The notes: generated by a model from the letters alone, not told the origin. Shown: positions 44,723-53,957, numbered from the stretch's first letter. The stretch: DNA of 64,000 nucleotides from Candidatus Poribacteria bacterium (GCA_009841255.1 VXMD01000018.1:1-64000), one strand, 5' to 3'. Numbers and translations: made by a program.

Positions 44723-45787
44723 CTACTTCTGCTGTTCAACGAAGATTCGGTAGATGTCCTCAAAAAGCCTGACATCTGTGAGTGTATCTTCAGCGGAAGA
44801 GCGGAAGGGTTCATCGCTGCGGAGGTTCGCCAGAAAGTATTCCGCTTCTCTGTGATATGCCCAGGTCCAACTCGGTCTCGGAATCGGACGGGCGATTTCC
44901 TGTTCTTCCCCAGCACGATAGATCTCGACCTCTGCAGGCGTGTTTTTCAAGAGTAACGGCGGTGCCCATGTGTGAACCCAGCCGTTCTCAAAATAGATTT
45001 GGCTATGCTCATCCCAGCGGTAGTGGGAGACATGTCCAGTTTCTAACGTCACACGGATGCCGTCCATATCGAAGATAACAACACCAGAATATCCGTTCGG
45101 ATCCAAATCAACGACTTTGACGCTTACTTTGTCGCCAGCATCAAGGAACCAGCGCATTAAATTGATATTGTGCGTGTACTGTTGTAAATATCCTAAATAG
45201 GAACCACGCCACTGTTCGGGTATCCATTCTGGGGTTTTGACGGGTGCGCTCGGTTTCGTCTCTGTTGTTCCATCCATGTGGGCATCGAGATTACACACCC
45301 AATCCCCACCGAATCCGTGGTTCCTTGCATACGTTAAGCGTCCGAGTTCGTTCGTTTCTCGGAACTGCGCGACCCGTGTTTTGACGATCTCGTTTCCGGC
45401 ATCGTAGCGTTTCATGTAGCCGACCATCAACTTTTTGCCCGACTTTTGTGACGCTGCCACAATCGCCTCGGCTTGTTCGACGGAAACAGCCATCGGTTTC
45501 TCCATGAAGACGTGCTTACCTGCCAAAAGGAGATCTTTCGCGATTTCACCTTGCAATGCGAAATCAGCAGACACGGCGACTGCTTCGATATCGGCGTTTT
45601 GTGCGAGTTCATCGTGGTCCCGATAGAGATGGGGAATCCCGAAACGGGTTTGGACTTTTTTACCGAGTTCGGTACGCACCTCTGCGAGTCCGATAAGTTC
45701 ACAGTCCGGGATGCTTGTAAAATTCGGGATGTGGACCTTCTGTGCCATGAACCCACAACCAATATAACCCAGTCGAATTTTTTCCAT
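44723..45787 (-). CDS. Gfo/Idh/MocA oxidoreductase
   Basis: 354 aa. N-terminal Rossmann fold RLGYIGCGFMAQKVHIP, EKP motif in VFMEKPMAVS near 95, KRYDAGNEIVK near 125 and the sheet domain. The ATG follows an E1 end (CCGCAAGGAAAATTAAAGGT). No same-strand neighbour within 200 bp upstream. Substrate unknown. Confidence 0.9.
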   Translation of the reverse strand: MEKIRLGYIGCGFMAQKVHIPNFTSIPDCELIGLAEVRTELGKKVQTRFGIPHLYRDHDELAQNADIEAVAVSADFALQGEIAKDLLLAGKHVFMEKPMAVSVEQAEAIVAASQKSGKKLMVGYMKRYDAGNEIVKTRVAQFRETNELGRLTYARNHGFGGDWVCNLDAHMDGTTETKPSAPVKTPEWIPEQWRGSYLGYLQQYTHNINLMRWFLDAGDKVSVKVVDLDPNGYSGVVIFDMDGIRVTLETGHVSHYRWDEHSQIYFENGWVHTWAPPLLLKNTPAEVEIYRAGEEQEIARPIPRPSWTWAYHREAEYFLANLRSDEPFRSSAEDTLTDVRLFEDIYRIFVEQQK

Positions 45788-46050
45788 ACCTTTAATTTTC
45801 CTTGCGGTTCGGTTAGCAACATTGAATGGCTAACGTTTTTCTCCGTATATCCGCCTGCGTGTTTTTGCAATGTAATACAAGGAATGGATTTAGTCTAACC
45901 CCAGACTAAATCCGGTATTTCTGCGTATTGTTGCAGGCTACTGTTTCAGTCTAACATGATTCCTAATCAGAAACTTACACATCATGGAATAGAATGCTGG
46001 CCAATCGGTTCGGATTTCTAATGTTCCTTGCGGTTCAGTCACGCTGATTT
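45788..46050 (-). repeat. E1 copy at a start codon plus an E1 fragment
   Basis: The main copy (45788 to about 45955) abuts the oxidoreductase start; its middle holds an inverted GGATTTAGTCTAACCCCAGACTAAATCC hairpin at about 45886-45913, an insertion not seen in other copies. A shorter fragment (TTCCTTGCGGTTCAGTCACG) is at 46023-46042, downstream of the HEAT gene. Confidence 0.75.
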
Positions 46051-46060
46051 CCGATAGTTA

Positions 46061-46495
46061 TTAAGACGTGTGGCGCGATTCTATTTGTTCAACGGCGGTT
46101 TTAGCTCCTTCCCGTACGAGTGCGGAGGCATCATCTCGGGCGAGTTGCTTCAATTTCCCGAGGCTGAGGCTCGCCTCGAGTTTACCGAGGGCGACTGCGA
46201 CGAAATAGCGGACATCGGCATCTTCGTCGTCCAATGCTTCTAAGAGTGCGTTTGCATCCGTTAGTGCGGCGAGGTGTCGGTCGGCATCGCCGATATTAAT
46301 CAACGCTTGCGCGGCGAGTCGCCGCGAATGGATGTCTCCGTGAAGGAGAGAAGTGAGCAATTCGTCGTTCCCCGTAGGAATGACCGTGAGGTTATCCCAG
46401 TCACAATCCAAACAGAACCATGAATTGCCATCCAATCGCCGGAGATTCACATTTCCACACGAGGGGCATGCCCCAAATTCCTGTTGCTGACTCAT
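46061..46495 (-). CDS. zinc-ribbon HEAT-repeat protein
   Basis: 144 aa from the ATG 6 nt after AAGGA at 46495. Residues 10-32 carry CPSCG and CLDCDW, a zinc ribbon; residues about 45-140 are three to four HEAT-like helices (SRRLAAQALINIGDAD, VRYFVAVALGKLE, LVREGAKTAVEQIE). Such repeats bind proteins. A start at 46549 overlapping the upstream gene is possible. Follows the hypothetical gene on the same strand. Function unknown. Confidence 0.65.
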   Translation of the reverse strand: MSQQQEFGACPSCGNVNLRRLDGNSWFCLDCDWDNLTVIPTGNDELLTSLLHGDIHSRRLAAQALINIGDADRHLAALTDANALLEALDDEDADVRYFVAVALGKLEASLSLGKLKQLARDDASALVREGAKTAVEQIESRHTS

Positions 46496-46544
46496 ATCCA
46501 TTCCTTGGTTACGGCACACGATATGTGCCCACTCGGTTTCCAGT

Positions 46545-46931
46545 TCACACATTTTCTTCGACCATTGGATTTCCTTCGAGTTCGGGCAGGTCGCGCCAGA
46601 TTTCGGGCCCCTCGGGCTTGAAATTAATAGTCGCAATGAACTGCATCCCGTGATAGAAGTTGATTTTGAATTTGCCACCGCCGAAATTTTTCCTGAGATA
46701 TTCCAATGGGGCTTCAATCAACAGACCCATTTCGTCTGCATGATAGAAGGCGAGCGGTTTAAACCGCACTGTATTGCCTACCGGTTCTTGGACGAGTAAC
46801 TGTGCCGACGTCGCGGGAAAAAGCACTTGAAAGGCTTGCCAAAGGTCGGAAACAGTCGGCTCCAACTTCCCGATGCGTTTTTTAAAGTCGTTCTCAAGGT
46901 ATTCTGAGAAGGTATTGAAAACCCATTCCAT
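46545..46931 (-). CDS. hypothetical protein
   Basis: 128 aa, no family recognised, no signal or membrane segment. It has balanced composition and secondary-structure-like alternation (MEWVFNTFSEYLENDFKKRIG, LAFYHADEMGLLIEAP, KFKINFYHGMQFIATINF). The ATG follows a TGACAACTGATAACTGAAAA repeat without a clear ribosome site. Probably cotranscribed with the HEAT gene. Confidence 0.6.
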   Translation of the reverse strand: MEWVFNTFSEYLENDFKKRIGKLEPTVSDLWQAFQVLFPATSAQLLVQEPVGNTVRFKPLAFYHADEMGLLIEAPLEYLRKNFGGGKFKINFYHGMQFIATINFKPEGPEIWRDLPELEGNPMVEENV

Positions 46932-47174
46932 AATAGTTGCCAGTTTTCAGTTATCAGTTGTCAGAGGAATAGCTGTCGGCTTTCTTACTTCTTATAAGTA
47001 ACATGTCACTTCCGGGGCATCATCCAAGTGATAGTGATTCGTTACAAACCAATCTCTTAACCGATAACTCTCGCTGCGAGGCAAATCAACAACTGATAAC
47101 CATTAGAGCGGTGCCTTTAAGAAGTCCTTCCAATCAAAATTGGGCAGAGGAAACTCCTCTGTGGCTTCGCATTG
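46932..47174. repeat. spacer with AACTGATAACTGA-type repeats
   Basis: CAGTTTTCAGTTATCAGTTGTCAG at about 46938-46963 and, on the opposite strand, AACCGATAACTC...CAACTGATAACC at about 47060-47100. No gene. Confidence 0.6.
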
Positions 47175-47588
47175 TCAAAATGTCGCCGCTTTCTCGAAAA
47201 ACTCAATATCCACACGCTCAACACCGGCTTGTCGTGCATTTTCAGCGACACGCTGGACAACCATCTCACGAACAAACGGGATTGGTATCCGCTTGACCCG
47301 GTGCTCGACTTCCTCTGTACAAGGCATTGTCGTGTTGTCAAGATAGGGTCCGTCCTGAAGTGCAACTTCAGCGGGGTGGTCGCAGGTTTCTGGCACGAGT
47401 TGTTGCAGTCGCATTGAGACGTAATTCGTCACCCACTGTCTGAACTCTTCCGTTTTCTCGGTATCAACGTTACTGACATTGGAACGGTGTTCCAACTTTT
47501 CGTTGATACTGACGAGCAGGCTTTCCAGACGTGTCAAGCGTTCTTCTACATCCGTAAGCCTCTCATGTGCATCTATTTGTTTGTTCAT
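47175..47588 (-). CDS. coiled-coil protein with C-terminal PCP_red-like domain
   Basis: 137 aa. Residues 5-35 form a coiled coil (RLTDVEERLTRLESLL). The last 50 residues (EEVEHRVKRIPIPFVREMVVQRVAENARQAGVERVDIEFFEKA) match the PCP_red pattern, the small C-terminal domain of light-independent protochlorophyllide reductase subunit B also found alone. AGGGAG is 5 nt before the ATG. Last gene of a four-gene operon; the first gene also ends in a PCP_red domain. Role unknown. Confidence 0.75.
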   Translation of the reverse strand: MNKQIDAHERLTDVEERLTRLESLLVSINEKLEHRSNVSNVDTEKTEEFRQWVTNYVSMRLQQLVPETCDHPAEVALQDGPYLDNTTMPCTEEVEHRVKRIPIPFVREMVVQRVAENARQAGVERVDIEFFEKAATF

Positions 47589-47597
47589 CTTATCTCC

Positions 47598-48317
47598 CTA
47601 AATAACCCAATATTTCCAGAGGTCTTCCGGAATTTCGTATTTAATCTCCTCCCGTTTTTGATGGGAGTAGCGTGCGAAGATCCCAAAACGCGGAACATCT
47701 TTGATATTCGCTGACCCGGTATGGCAGAGAAATGCATGCCACAACACAACATCACCCGCAGCACCAGCAAACTCGCGGGGTCCCTCCGGTGATAAATCCG
47801 AGAGCACATGCCATCCCCAATCCTCAATATCGTAGAAACTGCCGTCGATCTGTTCCGGATATTGCAAGAAGTACTTGTGCGTTGAATGGTGGCTCTGGGG
47901 CCAAAAGACGAAGGCACCGCCGCCGGGTTCGACATCATAGAGGTAGGTTGTTGCGCCCAGCATAAAAGGGCTCCAGCCACCGGGACCGTATGCGTCAATG
48001 TGCCCGCTACCGGGCATTGTCCACTCCTCTTCAGGATTGGGCCATTTGACGAGCGGTGAACCACCGCCTCCTGTAAATTGCCCACCACCGAGCTGCTCGG
48101 TAATCTCTTGCATCGCAGGCAACTGTCCGAACAACGGCGAGAAACTGAAGTTCTGCACCACGTAATCGTTGGGCCACGTCTCCGGGGTCTCCAAGCTGGA
48201 ATCAAAATGATTCCATATCTGCGTCCGCCATCCGTCGACTATCTCAGGATCGATTAAATTTTTAAGGATAAGGTATCCGTGTTCCTGAAAAAATGCTATC
48301 TGTTCTGCTGTAAGCAT
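47598..48317 (-). CDS. phytanoyl-CoA dioxygenase family protein, tandem copy 2
   Basis: 239 aa. MLTAEQIAFFQEHGYLILKNL is the usual PhyH opening; iron ligands in GHIDAYG near 125 and LWHAFLCHTGS near 205; FGIFARYSHQ has the 2-oxoglutarate arginine. GAGGG is 7 nt before the ATG at 48317. By eye about 80-85 % identical to the upstream gene at 48363-49088. 9 bp separate it from the PCP_red gene downstream. Confidence 0.9.
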   Translation of the reverse strand: MLTAEQIAFFQEHGYLILKNLIDPEIVDGWRTQIWNHFDSSLETPETWPNDYVVQNFSFSPLFGQLPAMQEITEQLGGGQFTGGGGSPLVKWPNPEEEWTMPGSGHIDAYGPGGWSPFMLGATTYLYDVEPGGGAFVFWPQSHHSTHKYFLQYPEQIDGSFYDIEDWGWHVLSDLSPEGPREFAGAAGDVVLWHAFLCHTGSANIKDVPRFGIFARYSHQKREEIKYEIPEDLWKYWVI

Positions 48318-48362
48318 CTGGGTTCCCTCTATCAGCAACAGGCTGATGGCTGATAACCATTT

Positions 48363-49088
48363 TTAAATTGCCCAATATTTCCAGAGATCCTCTGGAATTT
48401 CGTATTTAATCTCCTCCAGTCTTTCATGCGCATACCGTGCAAAGAGGCCGAAACGGGGAATATCTTTTACATTTGCTGACCCGGTGTGGCAGAGAAAGGC
48501 GTGCCATAACACGACATCACCCGCCGCACCGATAAACTCGCGAGGTCCCTCCGGCGATAAATCTGAGAGTACATGCCAATTCCACCCCTCAATATCGTAG
48601 AAACTGCCGTCAATCTGTTCCGGATATTGCAAGAAGTACTTGTGCGTTGAATGGTGGCTTTGGGGCCAAAAGATGAAAGCACCGCCTTTGGGTTCAGCGT
48701 CATAAAGATAGGTTGTTGCCCCCAGCATAAAGGGACTCCAGCCAGCAACGGCACCATAGGCATCGATGTGTCCGTCCTTGGGCAGTGCCCATTCTTCTTC
48801 AGGATTGGGCCATTTGATAATCGGTGAGCCGCCACCGCCTGTAAAAAATTGTCCGCCCCCCAGTTGGTCGGCAATCTCTTGCATCACAGGCAGATGCCCA
48901 AATAACGGCGAGAAGGTGAAACCTGGAATCTCATAGTCGTTGGGCCACGTCTCTGGTGTTTCAAAACTGGAATTAAAATGATTCCATACCTGGGTCCGCC
49001 ATCCGTCAATTATCTCGGGATCAATTAGATTCTTAAGGATAAGGTATCCGTGTTCCTGAAAAAATGTTATCTGTTCCGGTGTGAGCAT
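48363..49088 (-). CDS. phytanoyl-CoA dioxygenase family protein, tandem copy 1
   Basis: 241 aa, GGAG 7-8 nt before the ATG at 49088, which lies 10 bp after the radical SAM stop. Iron ligands GHIDAYG and LWHAFLCHTGS, 2-oxoglutarate arginine in FGLFARYAHE. Glycine-rich insert FFTGGGGSPIIKWPNPEEEW. Compared with copy 2 the middle has one or two extra residues (GAVAGW). Two near-identical oxygenases in one operon suggest two successive oxidations or recent gene doubling. Confidence 0.9.
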   Translation of the reverse strand: MLTPEQITFFQEHGYLILKNLIDPEIIDGWRTQVWNHFNSSFETPETWPNDYEIPGFTFSPLFGHLPVMQEIADQLGGGQFFTGGGGSPIIKWPNPEEEWALPKDGHIDAYGAVAGWSPFMLGATTYLYDAEPKGGAFIFWPQSHHSTHKYFLQYPEQIDGSFYDIEGWNWHVLSDLSPEGPREFIGAAGDVVLWHAFLCHTGSANVKDIPRFGLFARYAHERLEEIKYEIPEDLWKYWAI

Positions 49089-49098
49089 TCGATTCTCC

Positions 49099-50403
49099 TC
49101 AACGTTTCGGTCTGAAGGATGGGATGCCGGTTTTATCAAACCGTTTCTTGACGGCTTGCATCAGTTCAGGGGTAACTTCGCGATGCCCGTGTTCGCGTGC
49201 GTATTTTTCAACGCTTTTGACGACCATTCCACGCGCAAACGATGGCACACGCTTCAACCTTTTTTCTGCTGCTGGCGTCCACTGTAAATCGTAATCGGTT
49301 TCCGTTGCGAAAGCAATCTTTTTTTCTATTTGAACAGGGGGTGTACCATATTGTCCGGGCTGATACTCGCATGAGGCATCCTCAGCGAGATAGTTGCCAG
49401 TCGTGGCATAGGCACGCGCTCTGCAACCGCCGCACACCTCTCTGAATTCACACGCGCCGCATTTCCCTTCAAGCAAATCTCGATTCCGTAAGTTTTGGAA
49501 GGTCTCCGATTCGTTCCAAAGTTTAACAAAACTTTCCTCTTTGAGGTTACCGACGCTAACAGGTAGATAGGGACAGGGGGTCAGTTCGCCTTCAGGTGTG
49601 ATACGGCAGTAGTAAATTCCACATGGACAGGTGCCGCTGGGATAGCCCTGAAGAAACGCAGAATCGGATTGTTGTTCATAGATGACGCGTTTGTAATGCG
49701 GTGCGCACTTCGCGGCGATGAGCATTTTTCCAGCATACGCCGCTTGTAGCTCGAAAAACGTTTCAAACGCTTTTTCGTATTGCGCAGGTGTAATGTCCAT
49801 TACCGTCTTCCCTCTCCCGGTTCGGACGAGGAAGTAGAGATTTAGCACCTTCGCACCGAGTTGATAGGCGTACTCCACGATTTCTGGAATTTCATCGTAA
49901 TTCCACTGGGTCACGGAGGTCTGAACGAGGAAATCGAGTTGTGCGCGTTTGAGTGCCTCTACGCCGTTCATCGTCGCCTTCCACGCGCCCTCCATACCTC
50001 GGAACCGATCGTGGTTTGTCGGCTGGATAGAGTCAAGACTAATGCCTGCCCCCGTAACACCGTGCTGCTGCATTTTCTCGACGATTTCGTCGGTGAGCAA
50101 GACACCGTTTGTGCCCATTACAACAAGAAATCCGGTATCGGAGGCATACTTCGATATCTTCAAGATATCTGGACGTAATAGGGGTTCACCACCGGTAAGA
50201 ATAAGGAGGATGTGCGGGTTGATTTCGGCTATCTCATCAATGACACGAAAACATTGTGATTGGCTCAATTCCGTATCCTTGTGATAACCTTGTGGGAACT
50301 CGTTTGTGTCTACAAATCCGGCGGGAAGGTAGCAATGCGTGCACTTTAGATTACACAATCGGGTGATATTCCATGAAACTGCTTGGACTTTCGTATCTGT
50401 CAT
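49099..50403 (-). CDS. radical SAM/SPASM protein with C-terminal PCP_red-like domain
   Basis: 434 aa. Cys17, Cys21, Cys24 (CNLKCTHC) bind the radical SAM cluster; ILTGGEPLLRPD is the GGE motif. The SPASM part has CPYLPVSVGN, CGACEFREVCGGCRARAY and a late Cys (DASCEYQPG). The pattern is that of the heme-related or peptide-modifying branch (NirJ/AhbD/PqqE-like). The last 60 residues (WTPAAEKRLKRVPSFARGMVVKSVEKYAREHG) form a PCP_red domain. The ATG at 50403 is 13 nt after AAGG of an E1 repeat. First gene of the operon with two PhyH oxygenases and a second PCP_red protein. Substrate could be a tetrapyrrole or a peptide; undecided. Confidence 0.9.
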   Translation of the reverse strand: MTDTKVQAVSWNITRLCNLKCTHCYLPAGFVDTNEFPQGYHKDTELSQSQCFRVIDEIAEINPHILLILTGGEPLLRPDILKISKYASDTGFLVVMGTNGVLLTDEIVEKMQQHGVTGAGISLDSIQPTNHDRFRGMEGAWKATMNGVEALKRAQLDFLVQTSVTQWNYDEIPEIVEYAYQLGAKVLNLYFLVRTGRGKTVMDITPAQYEKAFETFFELQAAYAGKMLIAAKCAPHYKRVIYEQQSDSAFLQGYPSGTCPCGIYYCRITPEGELTPCPYLPVSVGNLKEESFVKLWNESETFQNLRNRDLLEGKCGACEFREVCGGCRARAYATTGNYLAEDASCEYQPGQYGTPPVQIEKKIAFATETDYDLQWTPAAEKRLKRVPSFARGMVVKSVEKYAREHGHREVTPELMQAVKKRFDKTGIPSFRPKR

Positions 50404-50510
50404 GTTTTTAATTATACCTTGCGGTTCGATCAGATGCATTGAATAACCAACGATTATCTCCGTAGATCCGCCCTCCGCTACGCTTACGGGCTACAGTTTC
50501 GTTAAACCTG
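50404..50510 (-). repeat. E1 copy at the radical SAM start
   Basis: Minus sense: GTAGCCCGTAAGCGTAGCGG, GGGCGGATCTACGG, then ATCGAACCGCAAGGTATAAT and TAAAAAC before the ATG. Its EPQG frame runs into the gene in frame, so a short N-terminal extension (MHLIEPQGIIKN) is formally possible. Confidence 0.85.
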
Positions 50511-50563
50511 GACAAACTAAAGATAAAGCGGTTTGTAGTGCAAGGATTTACAATGTTTTGAAA

Positions 50564-51046
50564 TTAGTTTTTCAACAGCAGTGCGAGTGCGAAAACAATT
50601 AAGCCTGCTACCAGCATCAAATTTTTCCAGATGTTGATATAAGGGCTTTGATTAGACTGTACATCTTCATCGGGCGAAGCGACTTCGAGGCGCCGTCGAT
50701 AGAGCGAACTGTACAATCCCCAAAAGAGTGCCATTACGCCGAACGCCGCAAGTTTCGCGACAAAGATTAACATATAGGTTCTGAAGTTACCGTCACTATT
50801 CCCTGCGAAAAAGCCGTTATTCCATGCAACGATAAAAAACACCATCGCGCCCGTTGTCAGGAGAACATGAATCATCAATCGGATCAAGCCCCGAAAACGA
50901 TTGTGAATTGCTAACAGGTTTTGCGGCGGTAAGCTGCGCTGTAGCATCGGCATCGCGATGAAAGTAGTAAAGATAACACCCCCGAACCAGACGATCGCCG
51001 CTATCAGATGGACACCGCGGATGAAAAGTTCTACGCTCTCCCGCAT
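50564..51046 (-). CDS. CopD-like membrane protein
   Basis: 160 aa with four membrane helices. GVHLIAAIVWFGGVIFTTFIAMP near 10-32 is the CopD/YcnJ-type opening with His and Trp that recurs in copper- and heme-related membrane proteins. A second pair of helices ends LMLVAGLIVFALALLL. Start ATG 51046 with GGGAAAGA. Might act with the radical SAM operon 160 bp away, but an E1 repeat and a gap separate them. Confidence 0.75.
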   Translation of the reverse strand: MRESVELFIRGVHLIAAIVWFGGVIFTTFIAMPMLQRSLPPQNLLAIHNRFRGLIRLMIHVLLTTGAMVFFIVAWNNGFFAGNSDGNFRTYMLIFVAKLAAFGVMALFWGLYSSLYRRRLEVASPDEDVQSNQSPYINIWKNLMLVAGLIVFALALLLKN

Positions 51047-51176
51047 TCTTTCCCAGAATCCCTATTTTTCTGTAAATAATACCACATTTTGTGTCCAAAG
51101 TCAAATTTGTCTTTACGCTATACATACGATTCGAAGTCGAAGCAAACCGTGGATAGCGAGGTGCTACGATAACGAG

Positions 51177-52046
51177 TCACGGTTTCAAATTGACGAAAAT
51201 CAGTGCAATTACTGCGAGTAGCGCACCGATGAGAGGGACGCGCCCCAACCGTTCATGGAGGAATACCATACCAACGAACATCGTGAACAACACACCGCCT
51301 GAACTCGACATTGGAAAAGCAATCAACGCACTCACCTTGTCCAGCGCGATGAGAAGTGCCCAACTTCCGGCGACATTACATATGCCTATGAGCACACCGT
51401 AGAAGACCTCCCACCAATTCGGCCACGTTTTCTGATAGAGGCATATCCCCAAGTAAATAACCGTGGCGACACCGAACAGCAGACTCATATAGAGCGATTT
51501 TTCATCAATAGGACACATTTCGTTGAAGGCTTTCATGGTGAGCCGTGAAATCCCGGTAATCAGTAGAATCGTGAGCGCAACAGCGAATCCTAAACCTTGC
51601 GGCGTTTCCGGTCTGTCAGGTGTAAATCTATAGGTCGGTTCTTTTTCGCGCTGGCTGAGAAGCGGAATTGCCACAAACGTTAAGAGAAGTCCTACGGTTT
51701 GCCAGAGATTGGGAATCTCTTTCCAGAACAGCATCGATACTACAATCGGGACCACGATCGATAGCCTAACGAGCGCCGCCGTGACGACAATTCCGCTGAG
51801 TCGAATCCCAAGCGTAAATAACTCAAACCCGGCAGCGTATGTCACACCGTTTGATATACCTAATACGAAGGTTAACTTTGAGAACTCGAAATCCTGTTCC
51901 TGTGACAGGACCCAGATGCTGATAAAGGAAGCAACGAGGTAGTTGACAAAGCCGATCGGATTTAAGCGTTGTTGATTATCTTTGGCATGCTTGAGAAAGA
52001 GTCCGAAACCGGAAAGTAAGACGATGTTGAGTGCGAGGAAAAGCAT
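51177..52046 (-). CDS. EamA/DMT-type transporter
   Basis: 289 aa, ten membrane helices in two similar halves (SFISIWVLS..., then TFVAIPLLS; SAL-IAFPMSSSGGVLFTMFVGMVFLHERLG near the end, the EamA closing motif). I start at ATG 52046, 10 nt after AAGG of an E1 repeat; the frame of the repeat is open and in phase upstream (EGGSTGRH...LTEPQGKIK), so the repeat-coded extension cannot be excluded. Exporter of metabolites, substrate unknown. Confidence 0.88.
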   Translation of the reverse strand: MLFLALNIVLLSGFGLFLKHAKDNQQRLNPIGFVNYLVASFISIWVLSQEQDFEFSKLTFVLGISNGVTYAAGFELFTLGIRLSGIVVTAALVRLSIVVPIVVSMLFWKEIPNLWQTVGLLLTFVAIPLLSQREKEPTYRFTPDRPETPQGLGFAVALTILLITGISRLTMKAFNEMCPIDEKSLYMSLLFGVATVIYLGICLYQKTWPNWWEVFYGVLIGICNVAGSWALLIALDKVSALIAFPMSSSGGVLFTMFVGMVFLHERLGRVPLIGALLAVIALIFVNLKP

Positions 52047-52200
52047 TTTAATTTTACCTTGCGGTTCGGTCAAGTGAATTTGGAAAATGGCGTGTCTTCC
52101 CGTAGAGCCGCCCTCCACTACGTTACGGGCTTACTACTTGGTTTTATTTCTAATGCTGTAATCGATTTCAATTTTTACCTTGCGGGACCGATTGTTTGCA
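52047..52200 (-). repeat. E1 copy plus E1 end-fragment
   Basis: The full copy (52047 to about 52135, AACGTAGTGGAGGGCGGCTC on the minus strand) abuts the transporter start. A second end alone (TTTTTACCTTGCGGGACCG) stands at 52172-52190 near the end of the Gfo gene. Confidence 0.8.
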
Positions 52201-53175
52201 TTACTTCATCGGCAGGGCGACTTTGGTTCCCGCTTTCGCAGATTGATAGGTTGCTAAAACGACTTCTACGGCATGTTTTCCACCCCTACCGTCAATCATC
52301 GGCGTTTTATCCTCTCGAACACAGTCGACAAAATGGGTGAGCTCGCCGACGACCCCGTGCGGTCCCTCACGGTCTGGAACGATTTCTTCCCAATCGCCAC
52401 CGCGTTTCTTGAGATAGGCAAGATCGGCTGCCATATCTAAACGGAGCGAGCCTTCGGAGCCGTCAATGATGGTTTCGTTGGTGCCGCGTGCGCCGAGGAA
52501 CCCGCCCCATCGCAGAATCCCCACTGCTCCGGAATCGTAGCGGATGAGGGAGACGGTGTAATCTTCCCAATCGTCATGCCCAGAAAAACTGCCGACTTCG
52601 GCAGCAACAGTGAGTGCAGTGCCACCGAACCAATTAATCAGATCGGATTTGTGGATGCCGTTTTCCAAAAGTCCGCCGACCGTGCCGTACCAACTTTCGG
52701 GCCGATTGCGCGGGGCATTATAGGGACCCGTGTAATCGGTTTCAATATAGGTAATGTCTCCGATATCACCGGCATCGATCATCTGTCTACCGAGTTCATG
52801 GACCGGATAGAAGCGTAGGACCTGCCCTACCATCAGATGCGTTCCTGCTTTATCGGATGCCGCGATCATCGTGTCTGCATCCGCGAGGGTCAATGAGAGC
52901 GGTTTTTCGCAGAAAGCGTGGACTCCTGCCTCAGCGGCATCAACGACAACCTGTGTATGTGCGATCGGCGGTGTTGCGACGACGATAGCGTCCACAACAT
53001 CAAACAATTCGTGATAGTCTTGGAAGGCGCGAATCTGATGCTGTTGGGCGACGGCTTCTGCGGCGTCCAAGCGGAGATCCGCGACACCGACAAATTCACA
53101 ATTTTCAACATTCGGGAGCGAGTTGCAATGGGCGTTTCCCATGCCCCCGACTCCGACTACACCTATGCGAACCAT
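52201..53175 (-). CDS. Gfo/Idh/MocA oxidoreductase
   Basis: 324 aa. MVRIGVVGVGGMGNAHCNS, EKP motif as FCEKPLSLTLAD near 92, GGLLENGIHKSDLINWF near 168. GGAGG lies 7 nt before the ATG, inside the end of the L,D-transpeptidase gene, whose stop is 2 bp upstream. Last gene of a five-gene overlapping operon. Substrate unknown. Confidence 0.9.
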   Translation of the reverse strand: MVRIGVVGVGGMGNAHCNSLPNVENCEFVGVADLRLDAAEAVAQQHQIRAFQDYHELFDVVDAIVVATPPIAHTQVVVDAAEAGVHAFCEKPLSLTLADADTMIAASDKAGTHLMVGQVLRFYPVHELGRQMIDAGDIGDITYIETDYTGPYNAPRNRPESWYGTVGGLLENGIHKSDLINWFGGTALTVAAEVGSFSGHDDWEDYTVSLIRYDSGAVGILRWGGFLGARGTNETIIDGSEGSLRLDMAADLAYLKKRGGDWEEIVPDREGPHGVVGELTHFVDCVREDKTPMIDGRGGKHAVEVVLATYQSAKAGTKVALPMK

Positions 53176-53177
53176 CT

Positions 53178-53957
53178 TTATCCCTCCTCTGAAGAATCCG
53201 AGAACTGATATATGCCATCCCGATTTATTGATATTGTTGGTAATTTCCGGTACCGTTCAAACCAATTATACCCGATTTTCAGATTTTCCCAAAAGTTTAT
53301 CAGGGTATCGTTATTTGGAAAAGTGTTTTGTAAGCGTGCCACTGCTCGATCGTCCAATTTTGTTGGGAAAATATGCACTGGAATCTTGGTTTGTCCGTTT
53401 GATTTTGCTTGCACTGCCAACCAATAGACTTCCTTAATATACTCATCAGTGATTGGAACACACCCGATAGTGGCACATCCGCCGTGTATAAATATATCGC
53501 CGCCGAGTTCGCCTTTTCTACCCAGAATTTTATCCGCTGGGTTGGGATAATTAATCCCGAGCGATAGATAAAAGTTACTTTCGGGGTTAAATCTGTCAAT
53601 ATGATAGAAACCTTCTGGGATTTGTAAATCGCCTTCGCGCCTTTTGGGTCCCAAATTTCCTGACGTGCGGCAAATAGGATAGGATTTCACAAGTTTGAAA
53701 ACGGCATTGGAAACCGTTGGCAATGCCCAGACTTCCAAGATTTTCTCCTGTTTGAAGACTCGGATAAAAAGTTTCTGTGGTGGATAGGGAATCCCTTGAT
53801 TAGCAAATAGGTTGCGCAGTGGACCCGCTTTTTGTGCCAACGCTGTCCGGACGCGAGGATATCTCTGCTGTTTGTCCCTGAAACTTTGTGGCTCCATTGA
53901 TTGGCAAGAAAAGGTCATCATTGCAATACTGAGGGCGGCGATAAAGTGTAGGTTCAT
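53178..53957 (-). CDS. L,D-transpeptidase (YkuD) protein
   Basis: 259 aa. N-terminal signal ending in MMTFSCQS, a probable lipobox. The catalytic motif FIHGGCATIGCVPITD near 150-165 has the His and the nucleophilic Cys of YkuD enzymes, which cross-link peptidoglycan or attach lipoproteins. PKRREGDLQIPEGFYHID precedes it as usual. Its ATG overlaps the stop of the TVP38 gene (ATGA). Confidence 0.88.
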   Translation of the reverse strand: MNLHFIAALSIAMMTFSCQSMEPQSFRDKQQRYPRVRTALAQKAGPLRNLFANQGIPYPPQKLFIRVFKQEKILEVWALPTVSNAVFKLVKSYPICRTSGNLGPKRREGDLQIPEGFYHIDRFNPESNFYLSLGINYPNPADKILGRKGELGGDIFIHGGCATIGCVPITDEYIKEVYWLAVQAKSNGQTKIPVHIFPTKLDDRAVARLQNTFPNNDTLINFWENLKIGYNWFERYRKLPTISINRDGIYQFSDSSEEG

